IMG/VR virus record: IMGVR_UViG_3300040770_000293
Location: 34,515 to 98,514 of that record
Origin: a virus
Reading direction: 5' to 3' (one strand)
Length of the DNA: 64,000 nucleotides
The notes beneath the pieces were generated by a model that had not been told where the DNA came from, searched no databases, and was given only the letters and a program-made list of their open reading frames with translations. Both the position numbers and the translations under genes were made by a program. Positions 8,062 through 15,701 of this stretch are shown here, in pieces (the first letter of the stretch is position 1; each line of letters opens with the position of its first letter).

Positions 8062-8962
8062 TTTTATTGACTCAGTGTCTTTTCAGTTTTTTCCTGCCCG
8101 AATTTGGGATGCTACTCCTCTTGGAGAATTAACTTTAAGGCAATTTTTAGACGTTCATAGAGAGCCAAAAGAATCTACGGTAAAAGTTATTGAAGAGATT
8201 AAAGAAGCAGCTAAAAACAATGATTTAAAGCTTAAGGATTCTCTAAAGCAAAATAATCTATATTCTTTTGTTCCGTCTGTTAAATTAGATGGTTTAGGTA
8301 GAGCGTATTCAAATGTTGTTGATTTTAATCCCGTAATGATTTGTGAGTTTGATAAAATTGACCACGCAAAAGAATTGAAAGAAAGGCTCTTTAATAATTT
8401 AAAATGTGTTATAGCTGCTTGGATTTCACCTTCAGGTAGAGGATTAAAACTTTTAATTCGTATAGAAAAACCTACTTCAATTGATAATTATAAAGAATAT
8501 TATTGTGGTTTGGCTTACTATCTATCTCAATATGAGGGTTTTGACCCAGCTAATTTCAACTGTTGTTTACCTTTATTCTTGTCTTACGATAAAGAGATAT
8601 TGATTAGAGAGGATGCAGAAGTTTGGACTCGACGAGGAGGTAAAATAAATGCTTTTCAAAATTATCATGGAGAATTTGAAATTCCCAACACTATTGATGA
8701 TGAAGTAAAACAAAGAATAATAAATAAAATAACATACTTAGTTGACAGAATTGATGACGGGGCACATCCAAAAATAAGAAGTATAGCAACTATTTTTGGA
8801 GGTTTTTGTTCCTATTACGGATTTTCCTTAGAAGATGCAGATAATTTAATTTGTGAGTTAATATCAAATAATAAGTATATGCAAAAAGACATAAGGGGTT
8901 ATTCAAAAACAGGTACAAGCTTTATAAGAAAAGGCATGTTGTCTCCTTTAGAATTGGATTAA
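8051..8962 (+). CDS. Primase-like protein with VirE_N/BT4734-type (archaeo-eukaryotic primase) domain
   Basis: 303 residues. The CEFDKID segment (about 97-103) and the SPSGRGLKLLIRI segment (about 127-139) are the acidic strand and the Ser-Gly-rich signature of the VirE N-terminal/BT4734-like family, related to the archaeo-eukaryotic primase superfamily. The C-terminal part (about 215-300) is helical, like the PriCT-type tails that follow such domains. Given the helicase and polymerase upstream, it probably makes replication primers, in place of a DnaG-type primase. The ATG lies inside the end of the preceding small gene. Confidence 0.75.
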   Translation: MSVSFIDSVSFQFFPARIWDATPLGELTLRQFLDVHREPKESTVKVIEEIKEAAKNNDLKLKDSLKQNNLYSFVPSVKLDGLGRAYSNVVDFNPVMICEFDKIDHAKELKERLFNNLKCVIAAWISPSGRGLKLLIRIEKPTSIDNYKEYYCGLAYYLSQYEGFDPANFNCCLPLFLSYDKEILIREDAEVWTRRGGKINAFQNYHGEFEIPNTIDDEVKQRIINKITYLVDRIDDGAHPKIRSIATIFGGFCSYYGFSLEDADNLICELISNNKYMQKDIRGYSKTGTSFIRKGMLSPLELD

Positions 8963-8965
8963 ATT

Positions 8966-8982
8966 TTGGCACGGTATTTGGT
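8966..8982 (+). promoter_or_regulatory. Possible sigma54-type (-24/-12) promoter
   Basis: TTGGCAC at 8966-8972, five bases, then TTGGT at 8978-8982. The -24 element is perfect and the GG-N10 spacing to the -12 element is correct, but the -12 GC doublet is GG here. It lies 4 bases after the primase stop and 37 bases before the ribbon-helix-helix gene. It has no primary-type TTG-N20-TAnnTTTG promoter. Confidence 0.45.
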
Positions 8983-8986
8983 ATAT

Positions 8987-8996
8987 TGTAATTACA
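8987..8996 (+). promoter_or_regulatory. Candidate operator palindrome
   Basis: TGTAATTACA is a perfect 10-base palindrome just downstream of the possible -12 element. The half ATTACA occurs again directly before the ATG of the ribbon-helix-helix gene (9013-9018). Small ribbon-helix-helix repressors often bind such sites near their own promoter, so autoregulation is a reasonable inference. Confidence 0.45.
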
Positions 8997-9018
8997 AACA
9001 TATTAAAAATTAATTACA

Positions 9019-9156
9019 ATGAAAAAAGAATTATTACAAATTAGAATTGATGAAGAATTATTAAATCAGTTAAAAGAATTAGCAGATTCAAATGCTATTT
9101 CTATTTCAGGTCAAGTTAGAATGCTAATTAAAAAAGCTGTTAGAGATGGGAAGTAG
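9019..9156 (+). CDS. Ribbon-helix-helix (Arc/CopG-type) DNA-binding protein
   Basis: 45 residues, the normal size for this fold. The beta strand is LLQIRIDEELLNQL (about 5-18), followed by two helices with the family-typical turn (SNAISISGQVRMLIKKAV). It would bind DNA as a dimer of dimers and probably represses its own promoter at 8966-8996. It stops with TAG, and its last 11 bases are shared with the start of the following endonuclease gene. Confidence 0.8.
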   Translation: MKKELLQIRIDEELLNQLKELADSNAISISGQVRMLIKKAVRDGK

Positions 9157-10150
9157 TCGGATTATTAATACAAAGATAGCTATAGAGGAATCCAAGGCTA
9201 TACACGGAAATAAATATGATTATAGCTTACTTGAATATATTAATTATACTATCCCTTTAAAAATAATCTGCAAAGAGCATGGAGTATTTAAACAAAAATA
9301 TCAAAAGCATTGTAAATTAGGAAGAGGTTGCTGGGAATGTGGAAAAAAATCTTGTATAGAGAATAGGTTAACTCTTACACAAGAGCTTTTAGTAGAAAGA
9401 GCTCATAAAATACATGATAATTTTTATAACTATGATAAAACCATATATAAAAATTACTCCGATAAAATCACAATTATATGTCCTATACATGGAGAATTTT
9501 TACAATTGGTTAATACACACCTACAAGGAGGTGGGTGTGTTAATTGTGGCAAAATAAAGGCAGGAAAAAGTAGAAGAGTTGGTAAAGTACATATTTTAAA
9601 TCTATTTACTAAAAAACATGGGGATTTTTACACTTATGAAATAGAGGAAGACTCTAAAACAGATGATATTATTAGTATTATATGCCCAATACACGGAAAA
9701 TTTAGTCAAATAGTTAATGTCCATTATTATTGTGGTTGCCCTAAATGTGGTAACGAAGTAATATCTAAAAAGTTAAGAAAAATACCAAAAGAATTAGATA
9801 ATCTATGTAATAATGTTAGAAGAAGAGTTAAAGGTTTTATAAAAGCAAAGGGATATAAAAAATCGTCTAAGACTTCAGAGATTTTAGGGACATCTTGGGA
9901 AAATTTAAAATTACACTTAGAAGATAATAATTATGGATTTTTAATAAATTCTAAGGGTATAGATGTAGACCATATAATTCCCCTATGCTCAGCAAAAACT
10001 GAAAACGATATTTATAAGTTAAATCATTATACAAATTTACAACTCCTCCCAAGTGAGTACAATCAGTTTATAAAATCAAATAATGATTTTAATAGATTGC
10101 ATTTTGAGACTTGGTTAAAAAATAACCCAATACCTATTGATAATGTATAG
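9146..10150 (+). CDS. Free-standing HNH homing endonuclease with Cys-containing repeats
   Basis: 334 residues. Three repeats of about 55-65 residues (roughly 10-70, 80-140, 145-205) each contain HGxxYDY-like, IxCxxHGxF and a GC-xx-C segment, a repeat type found in phage endonucleases (DUF723-like, from memory) and likely used for DNA recognition. The C-terminus has an HNH module: DVDHIIPLCSA near 272-282 and NLQLLPSEYNQ near 298-308. Such genes copy themselves into alleles lacking them by cutting. It begins inside the repressor gene and is probably a later insertion. Confidence 0.85.
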   Translation: MGSSRIINTKIAIEESKAIHGNKYDYSLLEYINYTIPLKIICKEHGVFKQKYQKHCKLGRGCWECGKKSCIENRLTLTQELLVERAHKIHDNFYNYDKTIYKNYSDKITIICPIHGEFLQLVNTHLQGGGCVNCGKIKAGKSRRVGKVHILNLFTKKHGDFYTYEIEEDSKTDDIISIICPIHGKFSQIVNVHYYCGCPKCGNEVISKKLRKIPKELDNLCNNVRRRVKGFIKAKGYKKSSKTSEILGTSWENLKLHLEDNNYGFLINSKGIDVDHIIPLCSAKTENDIYKLNHYTNLQLLPSEYNQFIKSNNDFNRLHFETWLKNNPIPIDNV

Positions 10151-10283
10151 TAAGGATTTTAAACAGAAGTATTTTTTACTTTGCCGAGAAAAAAAGTTAG
10201 AAATAAAAAAATATTCAGATTTACTTGCACAAGAAGTTAGAAAGCGTTATATTTGTAAAGTTATTAATATAAAAGAGATTTAA
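10143..10283 (+). CDS. Small basic protein (46 residues)
   Basis: ATG 10143 overlaps the end of the endonuclease gene and the TAA is 2 bases before the next ATG. Strongly basic and helical. The promoter at 10225-10255 lies inside this frame, so the codons there also serve as promoter sequence. Whether the peptide is made is uncertain. Confidence 0.5.
   Translation: MYSKDFKQKYFLLCREKKLEIKKYSDLLAQEVRKRYICKVINIKEI
10225..10255 (+). promoter_or_regulatory. Internal Bacteroidota-type promoter
   Basis: TTG 10225-10227, exactly 20 bases, TATATTTG 10248-10255: a perfect match to the promoter form used elsewhere in the window. It would restart transcription after the inserted endonuclease gene and serve the small genes from 10286 onward. 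Confidence 0.75.
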
Positions 10284-10285
10284 TT

Positions 10286-10384
10286 ATGCCATACGTAGGA
10301 GAAGAGGGTAATAAAGGATTGCCAATATGGATTATTATATTCTTTATTTGTTTAGTAATTTTTGGCGCAACAACATTAGTATAA
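10286..10384 (+). CDS. Tiny membrane protein (32 residues)
   Basis: ATG in the TTTAATTATG context about 30 bases after the promoter at 10225. The product is a short Gly-rich N-terminus followed by one hydrophobic helix (about residues 14-30). It could be a host-membrane-acting early peptide; there is no direct evidence for that. Confidence 0.5.
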   Translation: MPYVGEEGNKGLPIWIIIFFICLVIFGATTLV

Positions 10385-10387
10385 TTT

Positions 10388-10609
10388 ATGAAAACAGGTA
10401 CTTTTTATTGGGAGACAAAAGAATATCATCATGATAATACTTTCACTTTAAATGATTGGTTAGAAAATCAAATGGAAGAATTAGTAGAAATCACTTTACA
10501 AGACGGAGGTTATTGTGAAGTTACAAATGCCTTTGAAGAAAATTATTCTTTGATGGCTAGTGGTAATGGAAACAGTTTTAATCATCAAATTAAAATAAAA
10601 AAATTATGA
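10388..10609 (+). CDS. Unknown 73-residue protein
   Basis: Acidic small protein, no recognised motif. Its stop overlaps the next start (ATGA at 10606-10609). Confidence 0.75.
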   Translation: MKTGTFYWETKEYHHDNTFTLNDWLENQMEELVEITLQDGGYCEVTNAFEENYSLMASGNGNSFNHQIKIKKL

Positions 10610-10839
10610 AATTAGAAGACAAATTAAGACATTGTTTATTAGGACATTTATCAGATGATAATACAGAAACAGATGTTACTATTGCTTCTCTTATAGTTAG
10701 GGAATTTGCAGTTTCTTTTTCAGTTTTTGTTGCGGAAAATACTTTAACATATTCGGATGGAAAATACAGGACGCGAGACTTAATACCTACATGTAAAACA
10801 ACGGAAGAACTGCTCGAAATATATGAAGATGGGATATAG
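10606..10839 (+). CDS. Unknown 77-residue protein
   Basis: Coupled by ATGA overlap to the gene before it. The first 55 residues look like helices packed around a hydrophobic Ala/Val/Phe strand, followed by a short acidic tail. No function assigned. Confidence 0.75.
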   Translation: MKLEDKLRHCLLGHLSDDNTETDVTIASLIVREFAVSFSVFVAENTLTYSDGKYRTRDLIPTCKTTEELLEIYEDGI

Positions 10840-11011
10840 TTTATTTCAATTGGAAAGAAAGTATTTTAATCCATTAACTTATGTTGGAGAGGTTGGAAGT
10901 CAACTTGTAGAGAACTGTTGTATTCACTTAGGGACATTTGATACTTTAGAACAAGCTAAGTTAGAGCAAAGAGAACGTGATTTTAAAACAATAGTATTAG
11001 AAAGTTATTAA
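10823..11011 (+). CDS. Unknown 62-residue protein
   Basis: Two adjacent ATG codons are possible (10823 and 10829); the overlap with the previous gene is 17 or 11 bp. The sequence has aromatic residues and a vicinal Cys-Cys near residue 30. No family recognised. Confidence 0.7.
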   Translation: MKMGYSLFQLERKYFNPLTYVGEVGSQLVENCCIHLGTFDTLEQAKLEQRERDFKTIVLESY

Positions 11012-11013
11012 TT

Positions 11014-11199
11014 ATGACAGATGTAAAATTAACAGGAAATTGGTATATTAAAAAGAGGCTCTTCGGTTTTAATATTATGGTTGAAATTGAGTATGAATTT
11101 ATGGATGATTGTCCTTATACTTTTACTTGGCATAATGTAAAGAAGTATAGAGTGGCAAAACCAAGTGATTTAATAGAATTAAAAATAAATATAATGTAA
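11014..11199 (+). CDS. Unknown 61-residue phage protein, beta-rich
   Basis: The LTGNWYIKKRLFGFNIMVEIEY stretch (split here as LTGNWYIKKRLFGF then NIMVEIEY) has a small beta-meander pattern that I associate with a common phage hypothetical protein. It starts 2 bases after the previous TAA in a TAATTATG context. Confidence 0.72.
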   Translation: MTDVKLTGNWYIKKRLFGFNIMVEIEYEFMDDCPYTFTWHNVKKYRVAKPSDLIELKINIM

Positions 11200-11202
11200 A
11201 TT

Positions 11203-11379
11203 ATGGAAATTAAAATAAGATATTATTTAGATAACAATACTTGGTCTGATGAAGAATTTGAATACGCAGGAGATATTGAAAATGTTTTTACAATTACACA
11301 AGATATGATTATTGATTTAATTAGAGAAAGAGTGAGGCTAAACTCTGGAGATTTTATATCAGAAATAGAAGGATTATGA
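11203..11379 (+). CDS. Unknown 58-residue acidic protein
   Basis: ATG 11203 is 3 bases after the previous stop and its TGA overlaps the next ATG (11376). Two strands followed by one helix; unknown role. Confidence 0.65.
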   Translation: MEIKIRYYLDNNTWSDEEFEYAGDIENVFTITQDMIIDLIRERVRLNSGDFISEIEGL

Positions 11380-11804
11380 AAGATATTAGATGGGTTGGTA
11401 AGCAAGTTTTTGATAATGTAGAAGAACTTGAAGATGGTCATGTGGAAATAGTTGTTGATGTAAGTGATTTTCTAGATGAAGTAGATACAGATGTTCTTGA
11501 AAAATATGCGAAGTATCATTTAGATTTAATTCATCTTGACAACTGTGATACTGTTGAAGATGCTTCTGTAGATGATCTAGTTTGGGAATTAAGTCGTAGA
11601 AACTCTTTTAGTTTTTTAGGCGAAATTGAAGATGAGGAAATGATTGAACATCTACAAGACTGTGGATATAAAGTTGTAGACAATGAAGATACTTTAAATG
11701 ATAGTCTCGACTTTGTTCATCAAGGCATGTTAGATGAAATAACTAAAAAATTTTTAGAAAGTTCTTGGGAAGAAAGGGATTTAATATATAAAAAGATTAT
11801 ATAA
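11376..11804 (+). CDS. Very acidic 142-residue protein
   Basis: Rich in Asp and Glu throughout (for example residues 15-45). Such DNA-mimic-like acidity is common in phage early proteins that block host enzymes, but there is no specific motif to prove this. It shares one base with the next start (TAATG). Confidence 0.78.
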   Translation: MKDIRWVGKQVFDNVEELEDGHVEIVVDVSDFLDEVDTDVLEKYAKYHLDLIHLDNCDTVEDASVDDLVWELSRRNSFSFLGEIEDEEMIEHLQDCGYKVVDNEDTLNDSLDFVHQGMLDEITKKFLESSWEERDLIYKKII

Positions 11805-12424
11805 TGATTAAGTACAAATATTCAAAATTATATTGGTTTTTAAGATACTTTGAGTGGATGTCTGTATACTTCTCACCTTTTAGACCGCCAATTCCAATAG
11901 TGTATATTGGTAAAGTTGCCATAGGAACACCTTATTTCTTTCCTCGTGTATGGAAAAAAGCTACTCCTAAAAAAGCTATAGAAGCTACTTTAAAAGAAAT
12001 TAAAGAAGTTAGAGAGTATAATGAAAGAGAGCAAACTTATAAACGTACAATTAGGACTTTTGATGAATTGTATGAACAGAAATTAAAGGGTTCTTTTGCG
12101 CAACCTAAAAAAATAGGTTTTGACTTTGTTCAACTTGGATGGAAAACGAAATGGGAAAGAGATAACTATAGATTTGAATGGAGTCCTATGTGGAGTTTTG
12201 TTTTCTTTGGTTATCAAATTGCCATAACTTTTGTAGCTGTTGATATGTATCGCTTTTGGGAATGTTGGCTTACTTACTCTCGTGAGACAAATAAAAAGTT
12301 AAGTGTTAGAGCCCGTTTAGATGATTGTATTAAACGTTATCCTTGTAAGTGGACATCTTACTCAGGAGATAAAAAAGAAACAGTAGATTATTGGACTAAA
12401 ATACTTAAAAACAAGTGGTTATGA
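11804..12424 (+). CDS. Unknown 206-residue basic, Trp/Tyr-rich protein
   Basis: The N-terminal 60 residues contain several Pro-Trp-Tyr segments (SPFRPPIPIVYIG, FFPRVWKK), followed by a charged helix (about 60-95) and a Trp-rich region (about 105-165). No catalytic motif visible. It ends in an ATGA overlap with the following gene. Confidence 0.75.
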   Translation: MIKYKYSKLYWFLRYFEWMSVYFSPFRPPIPIVYIGKVAIGTPYFFPRVWKKATPKKAIEATLKEIKEVREYNEREQTYKRTIRTFDELYEQKLKGSFAQPKKIGFDFVQLGWKTKWERDNYRFEWSPMWSFVFFGYQIAITFVAVDMYRFWECWLTYSRETNKKLSVRARLDDCIKRYPCKWTSYSGDKKETVDYWTKILKNKWL

Positions 12425-13173
12425 AAAATCTAGAAAGAATAGGTGAAGAATATCTAACTCTTGAAGGAGATAAAGTTAAGGTTGTAGACTATAAAGGTAT
12501 TCATGGTACAGATGTAAAACTTGATAGTGGTCATATTTTTACTGTTCAATATGGTCATTTAGTAAGAGGGAAAGTTAAAAACCCTTACCACCCCTTAATT
12601 TTTAGTGTGGGATTTATAGGTGTTGGTAAATATAAAACAAAAGACGGTGGTAAACATTTTAAATCTTATACAACTTGGAGAAATATGTTAGAAAGAGGTT
12701 GTAGTGAAATATATAAAAAAGAATTTACCTCTTATAAGGAAGCAAGTGTTTGTGAAGAATGGTATAATTTTCAGAACTTTGCTAAATGGTTTGAAGAAAA
12801 CTACAACCCTGAAACAATGCAAGGTTGGCACCTTGATAAAGACATTCTAGTTAAAGGAAATAAAATTTACAGTCCTGAAACTTGTTGTTTTGTACCAAGA
12901 GAAGTTAATTCCTTTTTTGTAAAAGGTAAGAGCAGAAGAGGAAATTACCTAATAGGTGTATATTTACATAAGGATGGTAAATTTATGGTAAGTTGTAATG
13001 TAAATAAAAAAATTAAAAATTTAGGCTATTTTACATTAGAATTAAAGGCTTTTCAAGTTTACAAAACTTTTAAAGAAAATTTAGCAAAAGAATTAGCTAA
13101 CAAATGGAATGGGCAAATAACTGAGCAAGTTTATCAAGCATTAATAAATTACGAAGTAGAAATAACAGATTAA
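12421..13173 (+). CDS. HNH-like mobile endonuclease, probably degenerate active site
   Basis: 250 residues from ATG 12421. A GTG at 12415 would add two residues, but ATG in the ATGA overlap is the better start. It has the common phage pattern YTTWRNMLERG (about 80-90), VCEEWYNFQNFAKWFEENY (about 110-128) and W-x-L-D-K-D-I-L-x3-G-N-x-x-Y-S-P-E-T-C-x-F-V-P (about 137-160). This is seen in free-standing HNH/AP2-type endonuclease genes, with a KD instead of a clear HH. The C-terminal third resembles an AP2-like DNA-binding segment. Probably a mobile element or a domesticated DNA-binding protein. Confidence 0.7.
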   Translation: MKNLERIGEEYLTLEGDKVKVVDYKGIHGTDVKLDSGHIFTVQYGHLVRGKVKNPYHPLIFSVGFIGVGKYKTKDGGKHFKSYTTWRNMLERGCSEIYKKEFTSYKEASVCEEWYNFQNFAKWFEENYNPETMQGWHLDKDILVKGNKIYSPETCCFVPREVNSFFVKGKSRRGNYLIGVYLHKDGKFMVSCNVNKKIKNLGYFTLELKAFQVYKTFKENLAKELANKWNGQITEQVYQALINYEVEITD

Positions 13174-13176
13174 ATT

Positions 13177-14763
13177 ATGAGTAAAAAGAAATATACAGAA
13201 GAAGAGATTAATTTTGTAAAGGATTTAGTCGAAAAAGGAAGTGATGTAACCCCTGCGGCTAGGTTAATGTGTGAGTATTTTGGAAAGTTTTTCACTGATT
13301 CTATTGGGCGTAAAATGCGAGATAAGATGCAGAAAATGAAAGTAACTAATAACGTACAAGTTATTGAAGATACCGATGTATTTAAAGAAGCGCAAAATAA
13401 ACAACATGATAACACAAAGAAAAGGTTTTTAGTTACTTGGGCACAATCAGATACAGCTGTTCATAAGGGATTTCTTAAAAATATAGAATCCTATGCTAAA
13501 TATGTTGATGCTGATATTTTATGTATTGCTGGACGATATTCTAACCCTTCATCTCTATCTGCAAGCAGAGCTATAAAATCAAAAGAAAAAGCTATTAAAA
13601 ACACTTGGGATAATTCTATTTTACCTTATCTTGATGCTAACCGTCATAACTTACATCAACATTTAGCTGTTCTTTCAGATGTTAAAATTCAGCCTACTGC
13701 GTCTACTCCTTTATCAGGCATGAATGGTATAACAGGGGTAGAAAGTTGTATTGTGGGTCATCCTCGCGTACAACTTCAATCTTTACCTGTTATGGAAGGT
13801 TATCCTAATAAACTGTTAGTGACAACAGGAGCATGTACTTTACCTAATTATACAGATACAAAAGTTGGTAAAAAAAGTGAGTTTCATCATCAATTAGGTT
13901 TTGTAATTGTAGAGGTAGATGGTAAAGATTTCCATATTAGACAAATCGTTGCAGATAAAAAAGGTAATTTTTATGATTTAATTTTTTGTGCGAAAAATGG
14001 AGAAATTAGTGAATGTGGTGAAGGTGTACCTGCTTTAATATTTGGAGACTTACACTTGCACGAAGAGGATAAAAAAGCTGTAAAAACTTCTTTTAAAATG
14101 GCAGAATTATTAAAGCCTGAAAATATATTCTTACATGATTTAGGAAATGGGCATTCAGTTTCTCACCACGAACAAAGAGATCCTTTTATATTATTGGAGA
14201 GAGAAGAAGACGGTTCCTGGAGCTTACAAAAAGAATTAGATAATATTGTAGAATGGTTGAACAGCTATCCTCAATATAATTTTGTATCCGTGCAATCCAA
14301 TCATAATGAATTTATTGATAGATGGTTACGAAGTGAAGATTGGCGTAAGACTAAAAATAAAAAATTGTATTTAGAATTTTCAAATGTAGTGGTTAAAGGA
14401 TTAGCTCCAAAAGGTATATTAGCTTATTATTTAAATAATCATGTACCTCATTTGTACTCTTTAGGATTAGATGAGTCTTACAATGTTTTAGGCTTTGAAC
14501 TGGGAATACACTCTCACGTTGGTGTACATGGGAGCAGGTCTTCTCCTATACAACTAAAAAACTTGCCAATGAAGAGCGTAGTTGGACATAGTCATGTCCC
14601 TCACCGATATGATGGGTCATTGTCTGTAGGTACTTTAACTAAGTTAAGATTAAATTATAATAAGGGTTGTTCGGCTTGGTTGCACTCCAATGTTGTTATT
14701 TATCCTAATGGTAAAGCTTCTCACATACATATTACTAATGGTAAGTTTACTACCTTAGTTTAA
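13177..14763 (+). CDS. Calcineurin-like metallophosphoesterase, T5 A1-like
   Basis: 528 residues. The metal-site motifs are in order: GDLHLH (about 290-295), a D-L-G-N-G-H block (about 326-331), SNHNEF (about 374-379) and GHSHVPH (about 470-476). The N-terminal 60 residues resemble a helix-turn-helix. The overall layout recalls phage T5 protein A1, needed for host DNA degradation and the second step of DNA entry. By analogy it may be an early nuclease-type takeover protein. It starts 3 bases after the previous TAA and ends just before a terminator. Confidence 0.75.
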   Translation: MSKKKYTEEEINFVKDLVEKGSDVTPAARLMCEYFGKFFTDSIGRKMRDKMQKMKVTNNVQVIEDTDVFKEAQNKQHDNTKKRFLVTWAQSDTAVHKGFLKNIESYAKYVDADILCIAGRYSNPSSLSASRAIKSKEKAIKNTWDNSILPYLDANRHNLHQHLAVLSDVKIQPTASTPLSGMNGITGVESCIVGHPRVQLQSLPVMEGYPNKLLVTTGACTLPNYTDTKVGKKSEFHHQLGFVIVEVDGKDFHIRQIVADKKGNFYDLIFCAKNGEISECGEGVPALIFGDLHLHEEDKKAVKTSFKMAELLKPENIFLHDLGNGHSVSHHEQRDPFILLEREEDGSWSLQKELDNIVEWLNSYPQYNFVSVQSNHNEFIDRWLRSEDWRKTKNKKLYLEFSNVVVKGLAPKGILAYYLNNHVPHLYSLGLDESYNVLGFELGIHSHVGVHGSRSSPIQLKNLPMKSVVGHSHVPHRYDGSLSVGTLTKLRLNYNKGCSAWLHSNVVIYPNGKASHIHITNGKFTTLV

Positions 14764-14771
14764 ATTATTTT

Positions 14772-14804
14772 AAACCCTTGCAAAAATTTGTGAGGGTTTT
14801 TGTT
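14772..14804 (+). terminator. Rho-independent terminator
   Basis: Stem AAACCCT (14772-14778) with AGGGTTT (14793-14799), loop of 14 bases and a T-rich tail that runs into the next promoter. Closes the unit ending with the phosphoesterase. Confidence 0.8.
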
Positions 14805-14833
14805 GTTTAAACCATTTTTTATGTTTATCTTTG
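14803..14833 (+). promoter_or_regulatory. Bacteroidota-type promoter
   Basis: TTG 14803-14805, 20 bases, TATCTTTG 14826-14833. It begins inside the T-tail of the preceding terminator, so termination and restart are fused. It drives the small-gene cluster 14895-17668. Confidence 0.83.
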
Positions 14834-14866
14834 CTTTTCAAATAAGTAAAAAGGCTGTTTTTATTC

Positions 14867-14882
14867 TTTTTTGCGCAAAAAA
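14867..14882 (+). promoter_or_regulatory. Perfect 16-base palindrome in the leader
   Basis: TTTTTTGCGCAAAAAA is fully self-complementary. It lies about 34 bases downstream of the -7 box and 13 bases before the next ATG, a position suited to a repressor site or a leader hairpin. Confidence 0.45.
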
Positions 14883-14894
14883 TAAACATAAAAA

Positions 14895-15053
14895 ATGGAA
14901 TATTACAAAATGATGATAAATAATGCTAAAGAGTATTTGAAAAATGCAGATACTTTAAGTGAAGATTATGTTAATGCTTTTACTATTAGCGAAGCACTAG
15001 CTATTTGTACAGGTAGGTTAAAAGAAGAAATAGTATTAGATTTAATAAATTAG
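14895..15053 (+). CDS. Small helical protein (52 residues)
   Basis: First gene after the promoter at 14803. ATG 14895 follows an A-rich leader; ends with TAG 5 bases before the next ATG. Helical, slightly acidic, no recognised motif. Confidence 0.65.
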   Translation: MEYYKMMINNAKEYLKNADTLSEDYVNAFTISEALAICTGRLKEEIVLDLIN

Positions 15054-15058
15054 AAATT

Positions 15059-15250
15059 ATGAAAGTATTAGGAATAGAACTAGGTGGAGGTGTTGATACA
15101 TCTGCTTACGATTTTAGAGATGATTTAATAACCGAATTAGAAAAATGTATTGAAATACCTTTTGCTATGAACTCTTTTACAGAGAGTAGACTATTTGGTC
15201 AGCAAGAGTGTTTGAAAGATATTATAGAATATTTAAAACAAATAATATGA
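15059..15250 (+). CDS. Unknown 63-residue protein
   Basis: A Gly-rich loop (residues 6-12, ELGGGVD) is followed by two helices. It ends with TGA overlapping the next start at 15247, supporting translational coupling. Function unknown. Confidence 0.72.
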   Translation: MKVLGIELGGGVDTSAYDFRDDLITELEKCIEIPFAMNSFTESRLFGQQECLKDIIEYLKQII

Positions 15251-15510
15251 AAACAATTTACAAATACGTTATAGAAGTTGAAGATGAACAAGAATTAAAT
15301 CTTCCTTTAGGTGCAATGATATTATCAGCTGCTTTTCAAGGAAAAACTCTTTGTATGTGGGTTTTAGTTGATAAAGATGAAGACTATAGTAAAAAACAAA
15401 CTGTTTACATATATGGTACAGGGCATAATATTGTAGAAGAAAATAGTAGATTTATAAATACTGTTTTTATGGACTATTTAGTTTTTCACGTCTTCGTTAG
15501 AAATTATTAA
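15247..15510 (+). CDS. DUF7352-like small phage protein
   Basis: 87 residues from ATG 15247, in an ATGA overlap. A TTG at 15208 would extend it into the previous gene and is less likely. The series KTIYKYVIE, LPLGAMILSAAFQG, LCMWVLVD, and YGTGHNI matches, from memory, a widespread phage family of unknown function (DUF7352) in which a GTGHP-type motif is conserved. Probably a small beta-rich fold. Confidence 0.75.
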   Translation: MKTIYKYVIEVEDEQELNLPLGAMILSAAFQGKTLCMWVLVDKDEDYSKKQTVYIYGTGHNIVEENSRFINTVFMDYLVFHVFVRNY

Positions 15511-15512
15511 TT

Positions 15513-15701
15513 ATGAAAATATACAAATTTGAACATAATATACCAGGAGGTGAAACTGATTGGGTATGTGCTCCAAACATTAATAAAGCAATAGATTTTT
15601 ATTACGACCACACAGGGATAAATTATTTTGAAGATATTATTGTTAAAGCATTAACTAAAAAAGAATTAGAAAGTAGTTATCTTTTAGATGTGAGTGAATA
15701 A
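15513..15701 (+). CDS. N-terminal part of a phage protein cut by an in-frame TAA
   Basis: 62 residues up to TAA at 15699-15701. The pattern W-V-C-A-x-N-x-x-K-A-I-D-F-Y followed by an EL-x-x-SYLLD segment resembles a common Bacteroidota phage family that normally continues for about 45 more residues. Exactly such a continuation is present in the same frame after the stop (15702-15839). Confidence 0.7.
   Translation: MKIYKFEHNIPGGETDWVCAPNINKAIDFYYDHTGINYFEDIIVKALTKKELESSYLLDVSE

Noticed and set aside
12415-12423. GTG start for the HNH-like gene
   Set aside because: ATG at 12421 forms the typical ATGA overlap with the previous stop.
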